Notes under the pieces: generated by a model | Seen by the model: the letters and a program-made list of their open reading frames with translations, nothing else | Database searches by the model: none | What the model was told of the DNA's origin: nothing | Assembly: GCA_000333235.1 (NCBI GenBank) | Contig: CAPN01000018.1 | Location: 62,001 to 126,000, forward strand | Reading direction: 5' to 3' | Length of the DNA stretch: 64,000 nt | Source: Pseudoalteromonas luteoviolacea B = ATCC 29581 | GTDB taxonomy: Bacteria > Pseudomonadota > Gammaproteobacteria > Enterobacterales > Alteromonadaceae | Translations under genes and position numbers: made by a program | Shown here: piece by piece, positions 17,042-27,024 of the stretch | Layout: every line of letters begins with the position of its first letter | How positions within the stretch are numbered: the first letter of the stretch is position 1

Positions 17042-17134
17042 AAGCCTGTTATGGCAAACCATCACTTGCGCTCTCTATATAACTTAACTTATTACGGAAT
17101 TTAAAACCGCGAGGACAATCCGCTTCTTGAAAAA

Positions 17135-17153
17135 GCGAGGGGTGAACCCTCGC
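17135..17153. terminator. Hairpin downstream of the first DUF885 gene
   Basis: A 7-bp GC-rich stem (GCGAGGG/CCCTCGC) with loop GTGAA lies ~100 bases beyond the stop of the minus-strand DUF885 gene and after the plus-strand frameshifted reading frame. No clear T-run follows, so it is a possible terminator only. The stem repeats the GCGAGGG core seen at 9447-9464. Confidence 0.4.
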
Positions 17154-17254
17154 GTTCAATCATTAAGGAATCGTCGCTAAAGAATCGATGGCCAGATCCG
17201 ATAGAAGTCTTTCAATCAAATCTGGTTGTTCGAGCTAAGATCGACTGAGTTGAA

Positions 17255-19045
17255 CTATTGCATTAGTTCTTTTACGTATTTCACAGGAGCACTACCGAAG
17301 CTTAAAAACTTTTCGTGGAATGCTTTTAGATCAAACTTATCGCCAAGCTGTTGTTTTTGCGCTTCACGGAAATCATAAATTTCACGATAACCACTGTAGT
17401 AACTGGTTAACTGTACTTGACTAAGCGTTGCTCTTCGCCATTTACCTTCAGCTTCGGCTTGTTCTTGGAAAGCACCGTTCATGAGAAGATCTAATCCTTC
17501 TTCTTTACTGATCCCGTTGACTTGAATGCCATAGTCTAACAGCGTGTTACAAATTACACGTAGGTTCCATTTGTAGTACATCAACCACATTTCAGGTTCA
17601 AAATCGCCATAACCTTCTTCAAGCATCATGCGTTCGGTGTATACCGCCCAGCCTTCAATCATCGCGCCATTACCAAAAATACTTTTGATGAGTGATGGTG
17701 ATTCATTTGAATAAACTAATTGGGTGTAATGCCCTGGAATTGCCTCATGAATATTTAGAATTTGTAATATCCAGTGGTTGTATTCACGAAGATAAGATTC
17801 TGCTTGTTCGTCGCTCATGCCATCAAGTGGAGTCACGTTGTAATAGGTGTTTTCTTTTTTGTCATAGGGACCAGGCGCACTTATTGACGCACCCGCAAAG
17901 CCACGCATGTATTCTGGCGTTTCACGTACTACAAGTGGTTTTTCTGGATCAAGGCTGATTAAATCTTTTTCAATAACAAACTTTTCAAGTGAAGGAATTT
18001 GCTTTTTGATCTCGTCAACGAATTCATCACGCTTAACATGCTTTACAGATAAGTGTTTGATGAGTTTTGCAATAGCTGCGCCATCGTTTTCAGGGCGTTT
18101 CTCTTCAGGAAAATACGTTGACCAAAGTTTATCTGTGATCTTAACCATTTCGCTAGTCACACGGGCTTTATCTTCTAACGCTTTTTCATACATTTGTTTA
18201 GCGGTATAGCCAGATTGAATATCAAACGCAAATTTTTCTTCATAGAGTGCTTCTCCGATCCTAAATGAACGAGCATTGCCATTTGCAGCCAGTTCTTTTT
18301 CTAGATCGGTTAAGAAACTTATATAGCCATTTATTGCTTCTTTTGCCGCATTAAAACGAGTGACAAAAAGCGATTTTTGTTCCTCGGTCAGGCTAGTTTG
18401 TGAAAACTGTTCAAGTAAATCATCGGTTAAAACACTAAATGCCCCTTGGTTTTGAGAAATCGCCAATTGCGTGAACTCAAGCGTCGGTGTATTAATGTTT
18501 GCGCGTGCTGCTGCGTAGTAGTCTGGCACATACTGTAGACGATTAAGCACTAATTGGTATTTCTCGTCTTGCGATTTAAAGCGGCTGTTTAAAATGTTTG
18601 CAAATCCATATGCAACGTTATATTGCGACGGATCCCACTGGTACGATTTAAACTTTTCATCTTCCCAAATGCTTTGCAATAAGCTGTTTTCAATGAGGCG
18701 ATAGTCAATTTTGTTGGCGTTTGTCAGTGTGTTGACGTCAAACGCTCGTAGTTTAGTGAGTTGAGTATCCACAAACTCGCGATTGCTTTTGCGCGTCGCG
18801 TCATTTGGAATGGTGATGATGTCGTCGTATTTTCCATATCCTGCCCAGCTAGACGCTTCAGGATACTGTTTCCAAAGATCTTCAATGAATTGCGCTGAAA
18901 AAGCACTGAACTGTTGATCTTGTGATTCTGATTTAACCTCGGTGACTTGAGACTCGGATTCTTGTGAATTTGATTGAGTCGCTGGTTGGCAAGCGCTTAA
19001 TCCAAGTACTGAACCTAAGGCGAGGGCGAGCAGAGATTTTTTCAT
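17255..19045 (-). CDS. DUF885-family lipoprotein, putative metallopeptidase (paralogue 1)
   Basis: This 596-residue lipoprotein has a lipobox (LGLSAC at residues 14-19), so it should be anchored in the envelope facing the periplasm. The DUF885 hallmark is HEAIPGH beginning at His433, a metal site of the HExxPGH type, with the downstream EGWAVYTERM stretch. DUF885 proteins are predicted zinc peptidases or carboxypeptidases with few characterised members. The start codon overlaps the soxR stop (ATGA), so the gene is translationally coupled to a redox regulator, which is unusual. Two more DUF885 genes lie in this window, at 22093 and 35254. The substrate is unknown. Confidence 0.85.
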   Translation of the reverse strand: MKKSLLALALGSVLGLSACQPATQSNSQESESQVTEVKSESQDQQFSAFSAQFIEDLWKQYPEASSWAGYGKYDDIITIPNDATRKSNREFVDTQLTKLRAFDVNTLTNANKIDYRLIENSLLQSIWEDEKFKSYQWDPSQYNVAYGFANILNSRFKSQDEKYQLVLNRLQYVPDYYAAARANINTPTLEFTQLAISQNQGAFSVLTDDLLEQFSQTSLTEEQKSLFVTRFNAAKEAINGYISFLTDLEKELAANGNARSFRIGEALYEEKFAFDIQSGYTAKQMYEKALEDKARVTSEMVKITDKLWSTYFPEEKRPENDGAAIAKLIKHLSVKHVKRDEFVDEIKKQIPSLEKFVIEKDLISLDPEKPLVVRETPEYMRGFAGASISAPGPYDKKENTYYNVTPLDGMSDEQAESYLREYNHWILQILNIHEAIPGHYTQLVYSNESPSLIKSIFGNGAMIEGWAVYTERMMLEEGYGDFEPEMWLMYYKWNLRVICNTLLDYGIQVNGISKEEGLDLLMNGAFQEQAEAEGKWRRATLSQVQLTSYYSGYREIYDFREAQKQQLGDKFDLKAFHEKFLSFGSAPVKYVKELMQ

Positions 19046-19560
19046 GGTTTGCTTGTTCCTTTTTTGTTTTCACCATCATAACAAAGTTTGGCAGATTTAG
19101 CTGCGTCTGGCGAGTCGAGATAGATGGCTCCCGCACCTGCCTTAGCAACAATATCATCAGGGTTGTAAATAGGGCAGCTTTTCATTGAGAGGCATCCACA
19201 TCCAATGCACCCATCGACTAGATCTCGAACTCGCTTCATGTACATGATTTGTTCATCGAGTTGGGCTTGCCATGCTCGCGACATCGTGGCCCAATCTTCT
19301 TTGTTCGGTGTGCGATTATCAGGAAGTGTCGACAAAGTAACTTTGATTTGTTCAAGTGTTATGCCCATTCGCTGAGCTGCTTTAATAACGGCAATGCGGC
19401 GCAGCACATCAGGTTTATAGCGGCGCTGATTGCCAGCGTTTCGCCAACTTTTTAATAAGCCTTTTTGTTCATAAAAATGCAGTGCAGAGACGTTAACGCC
19501 CGCACGTTTGGCAATTTGCCCAACGCTGAATGTCGCCTCCAAAAGTCGATTTTCAGTCAC
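19042..19560 (-). CDS. soxR: Redox-sensitive MerR-family activator SoxR
   Basis: SoxR senses redox-cycling compounds and superoxide through a [2Fe-2S] cluster. This 172-residue protein has the MerR winged helix (FSVGQIAKRAGVNVSALHFYEQKGLL), a dimerisation helix, and the cluster motif CIGCGCLSMKSC with cysteines 118, 121, 123 and 129. The gene overlaps the start of the DUF885 lipoprotein gene and diverges from a flavodoxin-fold gene. A typical SoxR box with 19-bp promoter spacing lies between it and the latter. As in bacteria without SoxS, it probably acts directly on the adjacent flavoprotein gene. Confidence 0.95.
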   Translation of the reverse strand: MTENRLLEATFSVGQIAKRAGVNVSALHFYEQKGLLKSWRNAGNQRRYKPDVLRRIAVIKAAQRMGITLEQIKVTLSTLPDNRTPNKEDWATMSRAWQAQLDEQIMYMKRVRDLVDGCIGCGCLSMKSCPIYNPDDIVAKAGAGAIYLDSPDAAKSAKLCYDGENKKGTSKP

Positions 19561-19585
19561 AACAATTCATTCCTTTAAAAAATGC

Positions 19586-19616
19586 TTTACCTCAACTTAA
19601 CTTGAGGAATTAGTCT
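19586..19616 (+). promoter_or_regulatory. SoxR box and SoxR-controlled promoter
   Basis: CCTCAACTTAACTTGAGG (19590-19607) is an almost perfect dyad and nearly identical to the classic SoxR site. It lies between a -35-like TTTACC (19586-19591) and a -10-like TAGTCT (19611-19616). The spacer is 19 bp, the long spacing that MerR-family activators correct by twisting DNA. The orientation drives the flavodoxin-fold gene at 19644; soxR is on the other side. Confidence 0.93.
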
Positions 19617-19643
19617 AGCAACAGATCAATAAAAGGAGAAGCA

Positions 19644-20096
19644 ATGAAAACGGTTTTTATCTATTCAAGCGCACGCAAGCACGGCAATACTGGAACGATA
19701 GTTTTAGATAGAGCGAGCGAGTTAAACGCAGAGGTGGTTTATCTCGATGAGTTAACAATTAACACTTACGATTATGAACATAGCCATCGGCATGATGACT
19801 TTGAAGCCTTGCTCACGAAAATTATTGAATTCGATCATGTTGTGATTGCTTCACCGGTTTATTGGTACAGTGTTACCGCGACGATGAAAGCATTTTTTGA
19901 CCGTACAACTGATTTGATGGATATAGAAGAACTAAAACCATCCCTTCGGCAATGGCGAGGCAAAACTTTTTCGATTTTATCAACTTCAAATAGTGAAGCA
20001 GCACCGGTCTGTTTTGTCGAGATGATCCAATCGACGATGGAGTATTTAGGATTAGTGCTTTTTGAAAAAGAGCATGTTTATATTCAATCAACTTGA
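19644..20096 (+). CDS. Flavodoxin-fold NAD(P)H-dependent FMN reductase-like protein
   Basis: This 150-residue cytoplasmic flavoprotein has the phosphate-binding loop SSARKHGNT near the N-terminus and the typical IASPVYWYSVTATMKAFFDRT stretch. Family members reduce quinones or other electron acceptors with NAD(P)H. The ATG is preceded by AAAAGGAGAAGC. The SoxR box directly upstream predicts induction by redox-cycling compounds such as phenazines or quinones, which fits a detoxifying reductase. Confidence 0.88.
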   Translation: MKTVFIYSSARKHGNTGTIVLDRASELNAEVVYLDELTINTYDYEHSHRHDDFEALLTKIIEFDHVVIASPVYWYSVTATMKAFFDRTTDLMDIEELKPSLRQWRGKTFSILSTSNSEAAPVCFVEMIQSTMEYLGLVLFEKEHVYIQST

Positions 20097-20214
20097 AGAT
20101 GCGCGACTTCAACACGCTTATTTAGACGTAAGGCATTGAATGGAGGTAATGGCTTGCCCTACAGCGTTCAAGCAACCAATTCCACGCTAATTTTGTCCTT
20201 GGCAACTTCCATAA

Positions 20215-20292
20215 ATTACTATGCAAGATTGCTCATTTCGCGTATTGAACATTTTTAACTTGTGCAAAAGTTACATCGAAAAGGTAAACGCA
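20215..20292 (+). repeat. Dispersed repeat, copy B (partner at 410-487)
   Basis: This matches 410-487 without gaps over 78 bases, sharing ATTACTA, the 18-mer CTCATTTCGCGTATTGAA and AAAAGG. It lies in the 312-base gap before the chemotaxis receptor gene, which otherwise shows nothing recognisable. Confidence 0.5.
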
Positions 20293-20408
20293 CTCTAGGT
20301 TTGGAATACATCAAATCTATCTGAAATTTGGTTGTTTTTTTATAACAGCATAGCTAAAACGCGATTTATTGCTAGGCTTAAGCAAGTCAGTCGTCAATTT
20401 GGACAGTT

Positions 20409-22034
20409 ATGCTTAATCGTATTTCCGTAAAACAAAAGCTTGTATGGCTAGTGGTGTTTCCTATTGTTGTTTTCATTGCGATAGGTGTGTTTGTTGTATA
20501 TGAAATGAACAAAATACAGCATGAAATCGACGCAATGTTTAATAACCGTGTAATGCCTATGTACGAACTTTCTCAAGTTAAAAACGATTATTCGTTTGTT
20601 ATCCCAAGTGTTATCCGCGAGAAGTCAATTACTCCCATTAATTTCAACCAAATTGTTGACGAAGTAGAGCAAGCGCATCAACACGCACAAAAAGAGTGGG
20701 CATTATTTAAAGCGGTACCTCATCGAGATTCTGAAAAGCAAAATATTGAAGCACTGGATGCACGATTAAAAAAAATGGATAGCTTTTTACAAACACATTT
20801 AATAAATCTGAGCTCAAGCCAAATCAGTGAATTTGATGGGCAAGTGTTTTTACGATCGCTTCAGGCTGAATTAAAGCCAATGAATACTCACTTTAAAGCG
20901 TTAATGGAACAGCAAGTTTTAATTAGCAAAACACTTAAAATAGAAGGGGATATTAATGCCGAGTTCACTCGTCAAATTATTGTTGCGACTTCTGTTTTAT
21001 TAGTGATTTTATTAAGTGGCATTGGTTTTGGCATCTATCGCAGTATCTATTATCCACTAAAAAAACTCGATGTAACGATAAAACAGATCACTCGCGATGC
21101 AGATTTAACTAAGCGTGTCGACATTGTAAGTGATGATGAAATCGCTTCAATTTCTCAGTCGTTTAACCAAATGATTGCGGGCTTACAAAATCTAGTGGGC
21201 AATGTCAGTGATGGCATTATGTCCTTGAGTAGTGCTTCTGAAAAAATGTCGATGATAAGCAGTCTGTTAGCGAGTACATCGGAAGAGCAAGAACGCCAAT
21301 CAGGCATGATTGCAAGCGCAATCACGCAAATGGAAGCATCTATACAAGAAGTCAGTGAAAATGCCGAAACGACCACGCAAAAGGCAGAATCTATGGAAGC
21401 GATGACAAACGAAGGGTATGACGTGATCAGCGCAAACATTAAAGCCGTATCTATTCTTTCAAATACGGTGTTAAAAAATGCCAAGATAATTCAAGAACTA
21501 AATGATCAAAGCAATGAGATTAATCAAGTGGTTTTGATGATCCAAAGCGTTGCTGAACAAACCAATTTATTAGCGTTAAATGCAGCTATTGAAGCGGCAA
21601 GAGCGGGTGAGTCGGGAAGAGGTTTCGCCGTTGTTGCGGATGAAGTAAGACAGCTCGCGCACAATACACAAAAAGCGACTGAAAACATTAATGAGATGAT
21701 TAGCCGTCTACAGTCTATGTCATCTAAAGCGGTCACCGAGATGTCTGGTGCGGAGAAAAATGCACATACTTGTAAAGAACAAGCGGAGCTATCGGCACAG
21801 ATTATCCAACAGATCAAATCGGCTATCGGAGAAATCGTCATGCTAAATGTTCAAGTTTCGACGGCTACAGAACAACAAACGAGTGCAGTGGCAGAAATTA
21901 CACAGAGTATTAATGAGTTTCAAGAAAGTATTGCGGAAATCAATGAAAATGCGCAACAAAATGCCAGTGCAAGTGGTGACTTAGCGAGTTTAGGTAATCG
22001 ATTAAAAGGTGAGGTAGAACAGTTTACTGTGTAA
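20409..22034 (+). CDS. Methyl-accepting chemotaxis protein
   Basis: This 541-residue inner-membrane chemoreceptor has a first transmembrane segment at ~11-30, a mostly helical periplasmic sensor domain to ~190 (4HB-like), and a second segment at ~194-212. A HAMP domain follows ([13 protein letters not shown]..), then a long cytoplasmic coiled coil. The signalling hairpin contains [20 protein letters not shown] followed by [14 protein letters not shown], which contacts CheA and CheW. No C-terminal CheR-docking pentapeptide is apparent. It is a single-gene unit with a strong hairpin after the stop. The ligand is unknown. Confidence 0.93.
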   Translation: MLNRISVKQKLVWLVVFPIVVFIAIGVFVVYEMNKIQHEIDAMFNNRVMPMYELSQVKNDYSFVIPSVIREKSITPINFNQIVDEVEQAHQHAQKEWALFKAVPHRDSEKQNIEALDARLKKMDSFLQTHLINLSSSQISEFDGQVFLRSLQAELKPMNTHFKALMEQQVLISKTLKIEGDINAEFTRQIIVATSVLLVILLSGIGFGIYRSIYYPLKKLDVTIKQITRDADLTKRVDIVSDDEIASISQSFNQMIAGLQNLVGNVSDGIMSLSSASEKMSMISSLLASTSEEQERQSGMIASAITQMEASIQEVSENAETTTQKAESMEAMTNEGYDVISANIKAVSILSNTVLKNAKIIQELNDQSNEINQVVLMIQSVAEQTNLLALNAAIEAARAGESGRGFAVVADEVRQLAHNTQKATENINEMISRLQSMSSKAVTEMSGAEKNAHTCKEQAELSAQIIQQIKSAIGEIVMLNVQVSTATEQQTSAVAEITQSINEFQESIAEINENAQQNASASGDLASLGNRLKGEVEQFTV

Positions 22035-22053
22035 CGAATTTGGTCGTAAAAGT

Positions 22054-22082
22054 GCAGCCTGTAAAGGGGCTTTACAGGCTGC
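22054..22082. terminator. Strong hairpin between convergent MCP and DUF885 genes
   Basis: A perfect 13-bp stem (GCAGCCTGTAAAG and its complement) encloses a 3-base GGG loop. It sits between the stop at 22034 (plus) and the stop at 22093 (minus), and probably terminates both transcripts. Confidence 0.8.
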
Positions 22083-22092
22083 TTGTGACATT

Positions 22093-23955
22093 TTATGCTT
22101 TTTTCATTGCGGACTTTTCAATCCAGGCCTTAATGTCGGCTTCGACGAGCGCCATAGGGCGTGCACCTTTCAAAAGCACAATATCGTGAAAGGTTTTTAG
22201 GTCAAATTGCGAGTCCATTGCTGTTTTGGCCATCTCTCGTAATTCGACGAGTTTGATCATGCCGAGTTTGTATCCAAGAGCTTGGCCTGGCCATGCAATG
22301 TAACGATCAATGGCCGACGTAACATCACTCATCGCTGAACCTGTCGCTTCTGCAAAATAATCGATTGCTTGTTGACGAGTCCATTTCTTGAAATGGAGAC
22401 CAGTATCCACCACCAATCTTGCAGCGCGATAAGCTTCGGCTTGCAATCGACCTAAGTCGCCAAATGGGTCATTTTCATACATGCCCATTTCGTATGCAAC
22501 GAGCTCGGAATACAGCGCCCAACCTTCAATGTAGGCATTGAAAGACGCATTTTGTCGCATTAAACCAATATCAGTTTGAAGCATATTGAGTGCGATTTGA
22601 AAGTGATGACCAGGAACGGCTTCATGGTAAGTTAGGGTTTTTAAACCAAAACTTGGAACCGCATTCATGTCTTTCAAGTTAATTGCAAAAACACCAGGGC
22701 GAGAGCCATCTAGTGATGGGCCATTGTAGTAGCCACCAGGCGCCCCTGCCTCGACTTCTTTTGGAATACGCTTTACTTCAACGGCCTGAGTTGGGAGAGT
22801 TGAAAAATAAAGAGGGGCTTTTTGATTAATGGTTTCGATCTCGCCACGTAAGAAAGTCAGCAGTGCTTCACGGCCTTTATCACTGTCTTCAAAGATGAAA
22901 CGAGGATCGTAGTTAAGCTTTTGCATTCGCTCGCTAACACTACCATCAATTAGCCCATTTTCTGTTAAGATCTCATCCATTCGCTTGGTGATGCGTGATA
23001 CTTCATCTAATCCGACTTGATGAATGGCTTCAGCGCTTAACGTTGAATCCGCTAAGTAGGTAATTTCATGTTGATAAAAAGCAGCTCCATTAGGTTGTGC
23101 ATCTATGCCTACTTCTACCGGTGCTTTTTCTTCGAGTGCAGTCATGTCTGCAATCACCGCATCGAATCCAGGGTATATTTTTGTTGCGACAAGTTGCGTT
23201 GCTTGGTCTATCAGTGATTGTCGTTCTTCTTGAGAAATTGCCGATACTGTCTCTACACGAGAAGCGAAGCTAGTAACTAAAGCATGATTTTGCGCCTCGG
23301 GTGCTTTGAAATTATTTAAATATCCTAATGTATTTGGGAACAAAACTTTTGGCAAAATAATGCCATTGAACGCATCTGCCGCGATTTTTTCTCGAACTTG
23401 CTGAATTAACATTGCGAATGCATCAAGGCGAACAAGGTAATTTTTAGCGTCTTGCAGAGACTCAATCGTATGTTGATCTTTAAGTACAGTTGGAATATCA
23501 ACAAGCGGTCCTGACAGTTGATTGACAATATAAGGTAAGTGACCACCCCAGGTATCAATGTAACCGCCAGAGAAACCATCGAAGCCGGCATAATATCGAG
23601 CAATGACTTCGTTTACCGACAGATGCAGTTGTTGATCTTCGGTTAATTCTTCAGAGTTGCGAGCCTTAAGTTTTTCTGCTGATTCGTTCATTTCATCTTT
23701 TAATAAACGCATGCCCTTTGGCGAATAATCCGGCAGTAACGTGGCATAATTTCCATAGGTAGCTTGATCTAGTTTTAAAGAGGTGGCTAACGCTGGTTGA
23801 TGCTTGATAAAGGAGAGCGTGTAATTCTCAACAACCTGATCAACACTCGACATTTTTTTTTGTACTTGGCTTGTGTTCGTAGGTTGAGAGGTTTGAGGTG
23901 AACAACCACTTAAGGCGGCGACAATTGCAATCGCAATTAAGTTTTTAGAATACAT
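22093..23955 (-). CDS. DUF885-family lipoprotein, putative metallopeptidase (paralogue 2)
   Basis: This 620-residue lipoprotein has a lipobox (ALSGC at residues 14-18). The DUF885 metal motif is HEAVPGHH from His444, followed by EGWALYSELVAYEMG and the C-terminal SAMSDVTSAIDRYIAWPGQALGYK. The last stretch is shared with the third paralogue (35254) but not with the first. It is a single gene with a strong hairpin beyond its stop. A periplasmic peptidase role is predicted from the family; the substrate is unknown. Confidence 0.87.
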   Translation of the reverse strand: MYSKNLIAIAIVAALSGCSPQTSQPTNTSQVQKKMSSVDQVVENYTLSFIKHQPALATSLKLDQATYGNYATLLPDYSPKGMRLLKDEMNESAEKLKARNSEELTEDQQLHLSVNEVIARYYAGFDGFSGGYIDTWGGHLPYIVNQLSGPLVDIPTVLKDQHTIESLQDAKNYLVRLDAFAMLIQQVREKIAADAFNGIILPKVLFPNTLGYLNNFKAPEAQNHALVTSFASRVETVSAISQEERQSLIDQATQLVATKIYPGFDAVIADMTALEEKAPVEVGIDAQPNGAAFYQHEITYLADSTLSAEAIHQVGLDEVSRITKRMDEILTENGLIDGSVSERMQKLNYDPRFIFEDSDKGREALLTFLRGEIETINQKAPLYFSTLPTQAVEVKRIPKEVEAGAPGGYYNGPSLDGSRPGVFAINLKDMNAVPSFGLKTLTYHEAVPGHHFQIALNMLQTDIGLMRQNASFNAYIEGWALYSELVAYEMGMYENDPFGDLGRLQAEAYRAARLVVDTGLHFKKWTRQQAIDYFAEATGSAMSDVTSAIDRYIAWPGQALGYKLGMIKLVELREMAKTAMDSQFDLKTFHDIVLLKGARPMALVEADIKAWIEKSAMKKA

Positions 23956-24094
23956 AGTAGGCTCTCCAAGCTGCTTCTGGTTTTTGTTATTATTTGACTG
24001 AGTAAGTTGGCTATCTTACCCGATTAGTTTCTAACTTTGAATGCAATATACAATTTATATCATCATTGATTTGAACATGCTTACAAACACAGGT

Positions 24095-24601
24095 CTATTT
24101 GTTGTTTTGTGGTTTGTTGCCGTAGCGTTTTTCACGCCAATCACTATAACGCATATGGACACCGCGTGTTAACGAAGTAAAGGTTTCTTCTAGCAAATCG
24201 ACTCCGTACAGAATGGCTACGACCACAAGGGATAACTTAATTGCCGCCCATTCACCTGCAATCGGTATACAAATGCCAATCGCTGCCAGCATCCATATCG
24301 CTGCAGCGGAAGTCACACCAACGACCACTCCGTCTCTGGCAAGCATGACACCAGCCCCGAGAAATCCGATACCGGTAACAATTTGCCCGATAATCCTAGA
24401 AGCATCCACTTGCTCGTTGGTCACTGCCATTGCCATGGCAACAAAGACATAAGTCCCAAGCACGATGAGAGAAGATGTGCGGATCCCGACGGGTTTACCT
24501 CGAAGTTGGCGTTCAAGGCCGATAATAGATCCACATAATATTGCTGCAGTAATACTGGCCCAAGAGAGTGGAGCAATAGAAAGAAAATCGGAAAAATTCA
24601 T
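24095..24601 (-). CDS. MgtC/SapB-family membrane protein
   Basis: This 168-residue inner-membrane protein has about five hydrophobic segments and the family signature from the N-terminus: GSIIGLERQLRGKPVGIRTS, then GIGFLGAGVMLARDGVVVGVTSAA. It lacks the C-terminal soluble domain of enterobacterial MgtC, as the shorter SapB-type members do. Members act in low-magnesium adaptation or modulate membrane ATPase activity. No magnesium-responsive leader was recognised upstream. Confidence 0.88.
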   Translation of the reverse strand: MNFSDFLSIAPLSWASITAAILCGSIIGLERQLRGKPVGIRTSSLIVLGTYVFVAMAMAVTNEQVDASRIIGQIVTGIGFLGAGVMLARDGVVVGVTSAAAIWMLAAIGICIPIAGEWAAIKLSLVVVAILYGVDLLEETFTSLTRGVHMRYSDWREKRYGNKPQNNK

Positions 24602-24654
24602 AAATCGCTAAATTTAATATCAATAAACAAAGTATATCTCTTTGTTAGTAAATA

Positions 24655-24688
24655 AAAAGCCCAGCAAATGGGAGTTTGCTGGGCTTTT
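24655..24688 (-). terminator. Rho-independent terminator of the trehalose-locus TonB receptor gene
   Basis: A perfect 14-bp stem, AAAAGCCCAGCAAA and its complement, encloses loop TGGGAG. On the minus strand it ends in a T-run, the expected layout downstream of the TonB receptor stop at 24778. The symmetric A/T arms mean it could also work in the other direction. Confidence 0.88.
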
Positions 24689-24777
24689 GTGAGCCAAGGA
24701 GATCACAATGGCTCAAACCACAATAACTAATTGTTTTTTATCAAACAGATAGCTTGCTTCAAGGGATAACTGTTACA

Positions 24778-27024
24778 TTAGAAACTGTACGCAACACTGA
24801 ACTTTACACTGCGAGGCATAATATATCGTCCGTTAGGTGCATCGGCATTGCGTGGATCGCCTTCGGTAATGCCCTGCTCATCAGTTAAATTGTCGATAGC
24901 AACTTGAAGGCGGATCCCGTCAGATGGCTCAAGTGTGAAACCCAAGTCGATTTTCTCGTAACCATCTAAAACAACCGTGTTTTCATTATTACCAAAACGG
25001 TCATCAACCGCGCTCAAGGTGCCATAAACAGTCGCGAACATGCCATCTACTTCAAATTCGTAGCTTGGTGTTACTCGAATTTGCCAATTTGGTTGGCGTT
25101 GAGCTTCGTTGCCTTCATTGGTCGGGCTTTCTGTGATTTCAGTGGTTTGCCAAGTTGCATTTAAATTTACTGAAAGGCCTGACTCATGGTTGTAGTTATA
25201 ATCCAGTTCGATACCCATCGCTTCGTTAGTTAAGATTTCAGCAGGATCACCCGGTTTACGGACAAAGGTATCACCTTTAACTTCATTGCTGAACACGGTT
25301 GCGAATAGATCCGTGTTGGTCCCAATGAACTTATATCCAGCTTCGACTTGAGTGACTTCTTTAATTAAGCTTTCACCGCCTTGATAAGCGCCAAAATTAT
25401 CACGGAAATCATCGAAGTAAGGCATTTTATAGCCCTTGTTCATGCGTGCAAACAAGCCACTTTGTTCATCGAGCTTGTAATTACCACCGAACGTCCAAGA
25501 GGTTTTGCGAGCATCAAAATTGACCGCTTTGGTGATAGTGCCATCAAGCCCTTCATCCACAGAATAGTCTACTTCATGCTTCTCGCTGCGCAACCCTAAG
25601 TCTAGTGTCAAGGCATCGTTCACGTCATAACTGTGCGTCATGTAAATTGCCATGGTTTTCGCATCGCCGGTTGAATTAATGTCGTAATTAAAATCACACC
25701 CGGCAACATCGGCATTACACGCGATACCATTTAGCATTTCTTTATTGCCACCAAGGACATGGTAGGCAGCGTTTCCTAAACTCCACCAATCCTCTGCTGA
25801 GGTTGTCGCGCTATAGAGTCCAAAGGAGCTGTTTAATGCCCCAAAATCTTTAGTAAAGGCAAGGTCATTGGTAAATGCTGAGATATCTTTCAATACGACC
25901 CAGCGACCATATTTTTGAACGTCAGTCTCACCGGAATACATTTGTCCACTAACAGCCCCCGTAGCATCTGCACCGTTATCGGCAACCGAAGCGAGTTTGG
26001 TTGCCGCACCAGCAGGTACTAAACCATACGTATTCGCATTACCTTGGGTCAGGTTAAAGCGGTCAACGAACTCCCATCCATTGGCCAATTCAAGCTTGAT
26101 ACTTCCCCCAGAGACATGGCCTTCCCAACCGCGACCATTGCCCATATCAACTTCCATTGCTTCATTGCCTGACCCAAAGTAAATCAACCCCTGGCGATTT
26201 GCAGTACTTAACTGTGTGTAACCGGCATCAATGCCTTCAACGTTAAGTGGCGTTGGTAAGTACCATGCGCCAATGTCGTCAGTTTGGCGGGTGTAAACAT
26301 TCACTTCTCCTTTATCGAATACCTTCGTGAGATTAACCGTAACTTGATTACCTTTCTCGGAGGTAAACTCGGCATCACGGATACCTGAAGAGCGTTTGAC
26401 GTAACCACCCACCATATAATAAAGATCGTCACTCAATTCACCGCTTAGCACAGCATCAACGCGTTGTAAGCCATAATCTGAAGTCGTGTATTTGAAGGTT
26501 GCTTCCGTTTCCTCACCGCCACGTTTCAATCTAAAGTTTGTTGTCAATCCCGGTTGACCATTAGACACTACAGGGTTTGGACCTCCACGCAAGCCTTCCA
26601 TCATGGCAATGGTTTCATCGAGTCTGAAAATAGATGAGTTTTCCAAGAACGACAGGGTTGGAGCAGGATAAATTGGCGCCCCTTGTAGGCTTAAAGTGAG
26701 GAATGGTGCATCGCCACCACCAGGGAAGCCGCGAACAAAAACGTTTGCGCCAGATTCGCCGCCTGAACTTTCTACCCAAACTCCAGGTACCGCTTTAAAT
26801 AAATCTGCCGTACTTTTTGGCGAAAGACGGTCAATTTTTATCGCATCAAGGTTAGTAACTGCAAACGGTGCATCAACTTTTCGGATCCCACGGCCACCGG
26901 GTGTACCAGATACTACAATGGTCTCAACTTCTTTTTCTTGTTTGTTTTCTTCTGCACTCACAGAGCCGCACAGCGAAGCGGCGACTGCTGAGGCAAGCAA
27001 AGTATAGGTAAAACGTTTGCTCAC
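24778..27024 (-). CDS. TonB-dependent receptor of a trehalose-type utilisation locus
   Basis: This 748-residue outer-membrane receptor has a signal peptide (ending VSAEE), a TonB box/plug start (VETIVVSGTPGGRG) and plug motifs ADLFKAVPGVWVESSGG and VFVRGFPGGG. Its long barrel closes with ..KFSVAYSF. It diverges from a LacI-family regulator; beyond that lie an MFS permease and a GH37 trehalase. A LacI-type operator (27157-27170) sits between the receptor and regulator genes, and an identical one precedes the permease. The inferred substrate is trehalose or a trehalose-containing glycoside. The family itself gives no substrate. Confidence 0.9.
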   Translation of the reverse strand: MSKRFTYTLLASAVAASLCGSVSAEENKQEKEVETIVVSGTPGGRGIRKVDAPFAVTNLDAIKIDRLSPKSTADLFKAVPGVWVESSGGESGANVFVRGFPGGGDAPFLTLSLQGAPIYPAPTLSFLENSSIFRLDETIAMMEGLRGGPNPVVSNGQPGLTTNFRLKRGGEETEATFKYTTSDYGLQRVDAVLSGELSDDLYYMVGGYVKRSSGIRDAEFTSEKGNQVTVNLTKVFDKGEVNVYTRQTDDIGAWYLPTPLNVEGIDAGYTQLSTANRQGLIYFGSGNEAMEVDMGNGRGWEGHVSGGSIKLELANGWEFVDRFNLTQGNANTYGLVPAGAATKLASVADNGADATGAVSGQMYSGETDVQKYGRWVVLKDISAFTNDLAFTKDFGALNSSFGLYSATTSAEDWWSLGNAAYHVLGGNKEMLNGIACNADVAGCDFNYDINSTGDAKTMAIYMTHSYDVNDALTLDLGLRSEKHEVDYSVDEGLDGTITKAVNFDARKTSWTFGGNYKLDEQSGLFARMNKGYKMPYFDDFRDNFGAYQGGESLIKEVTQVEAGYKFIGTNTDLFATVFSNEVKGDTFVRKPGDPAEILTNEAMGIELDYNYNHESGLSVNLNATWQTTEITESPTNEGNEAQRQPNWQIRVTPSYEFEVDGMFATVYGTLSAVDDRFGNNENTVVLDGYEKIDLGFTLEPSDGIRLQVAIDNLTDEQGITEGDPRNADAPNGRYIMPRSVKFSVAYSF

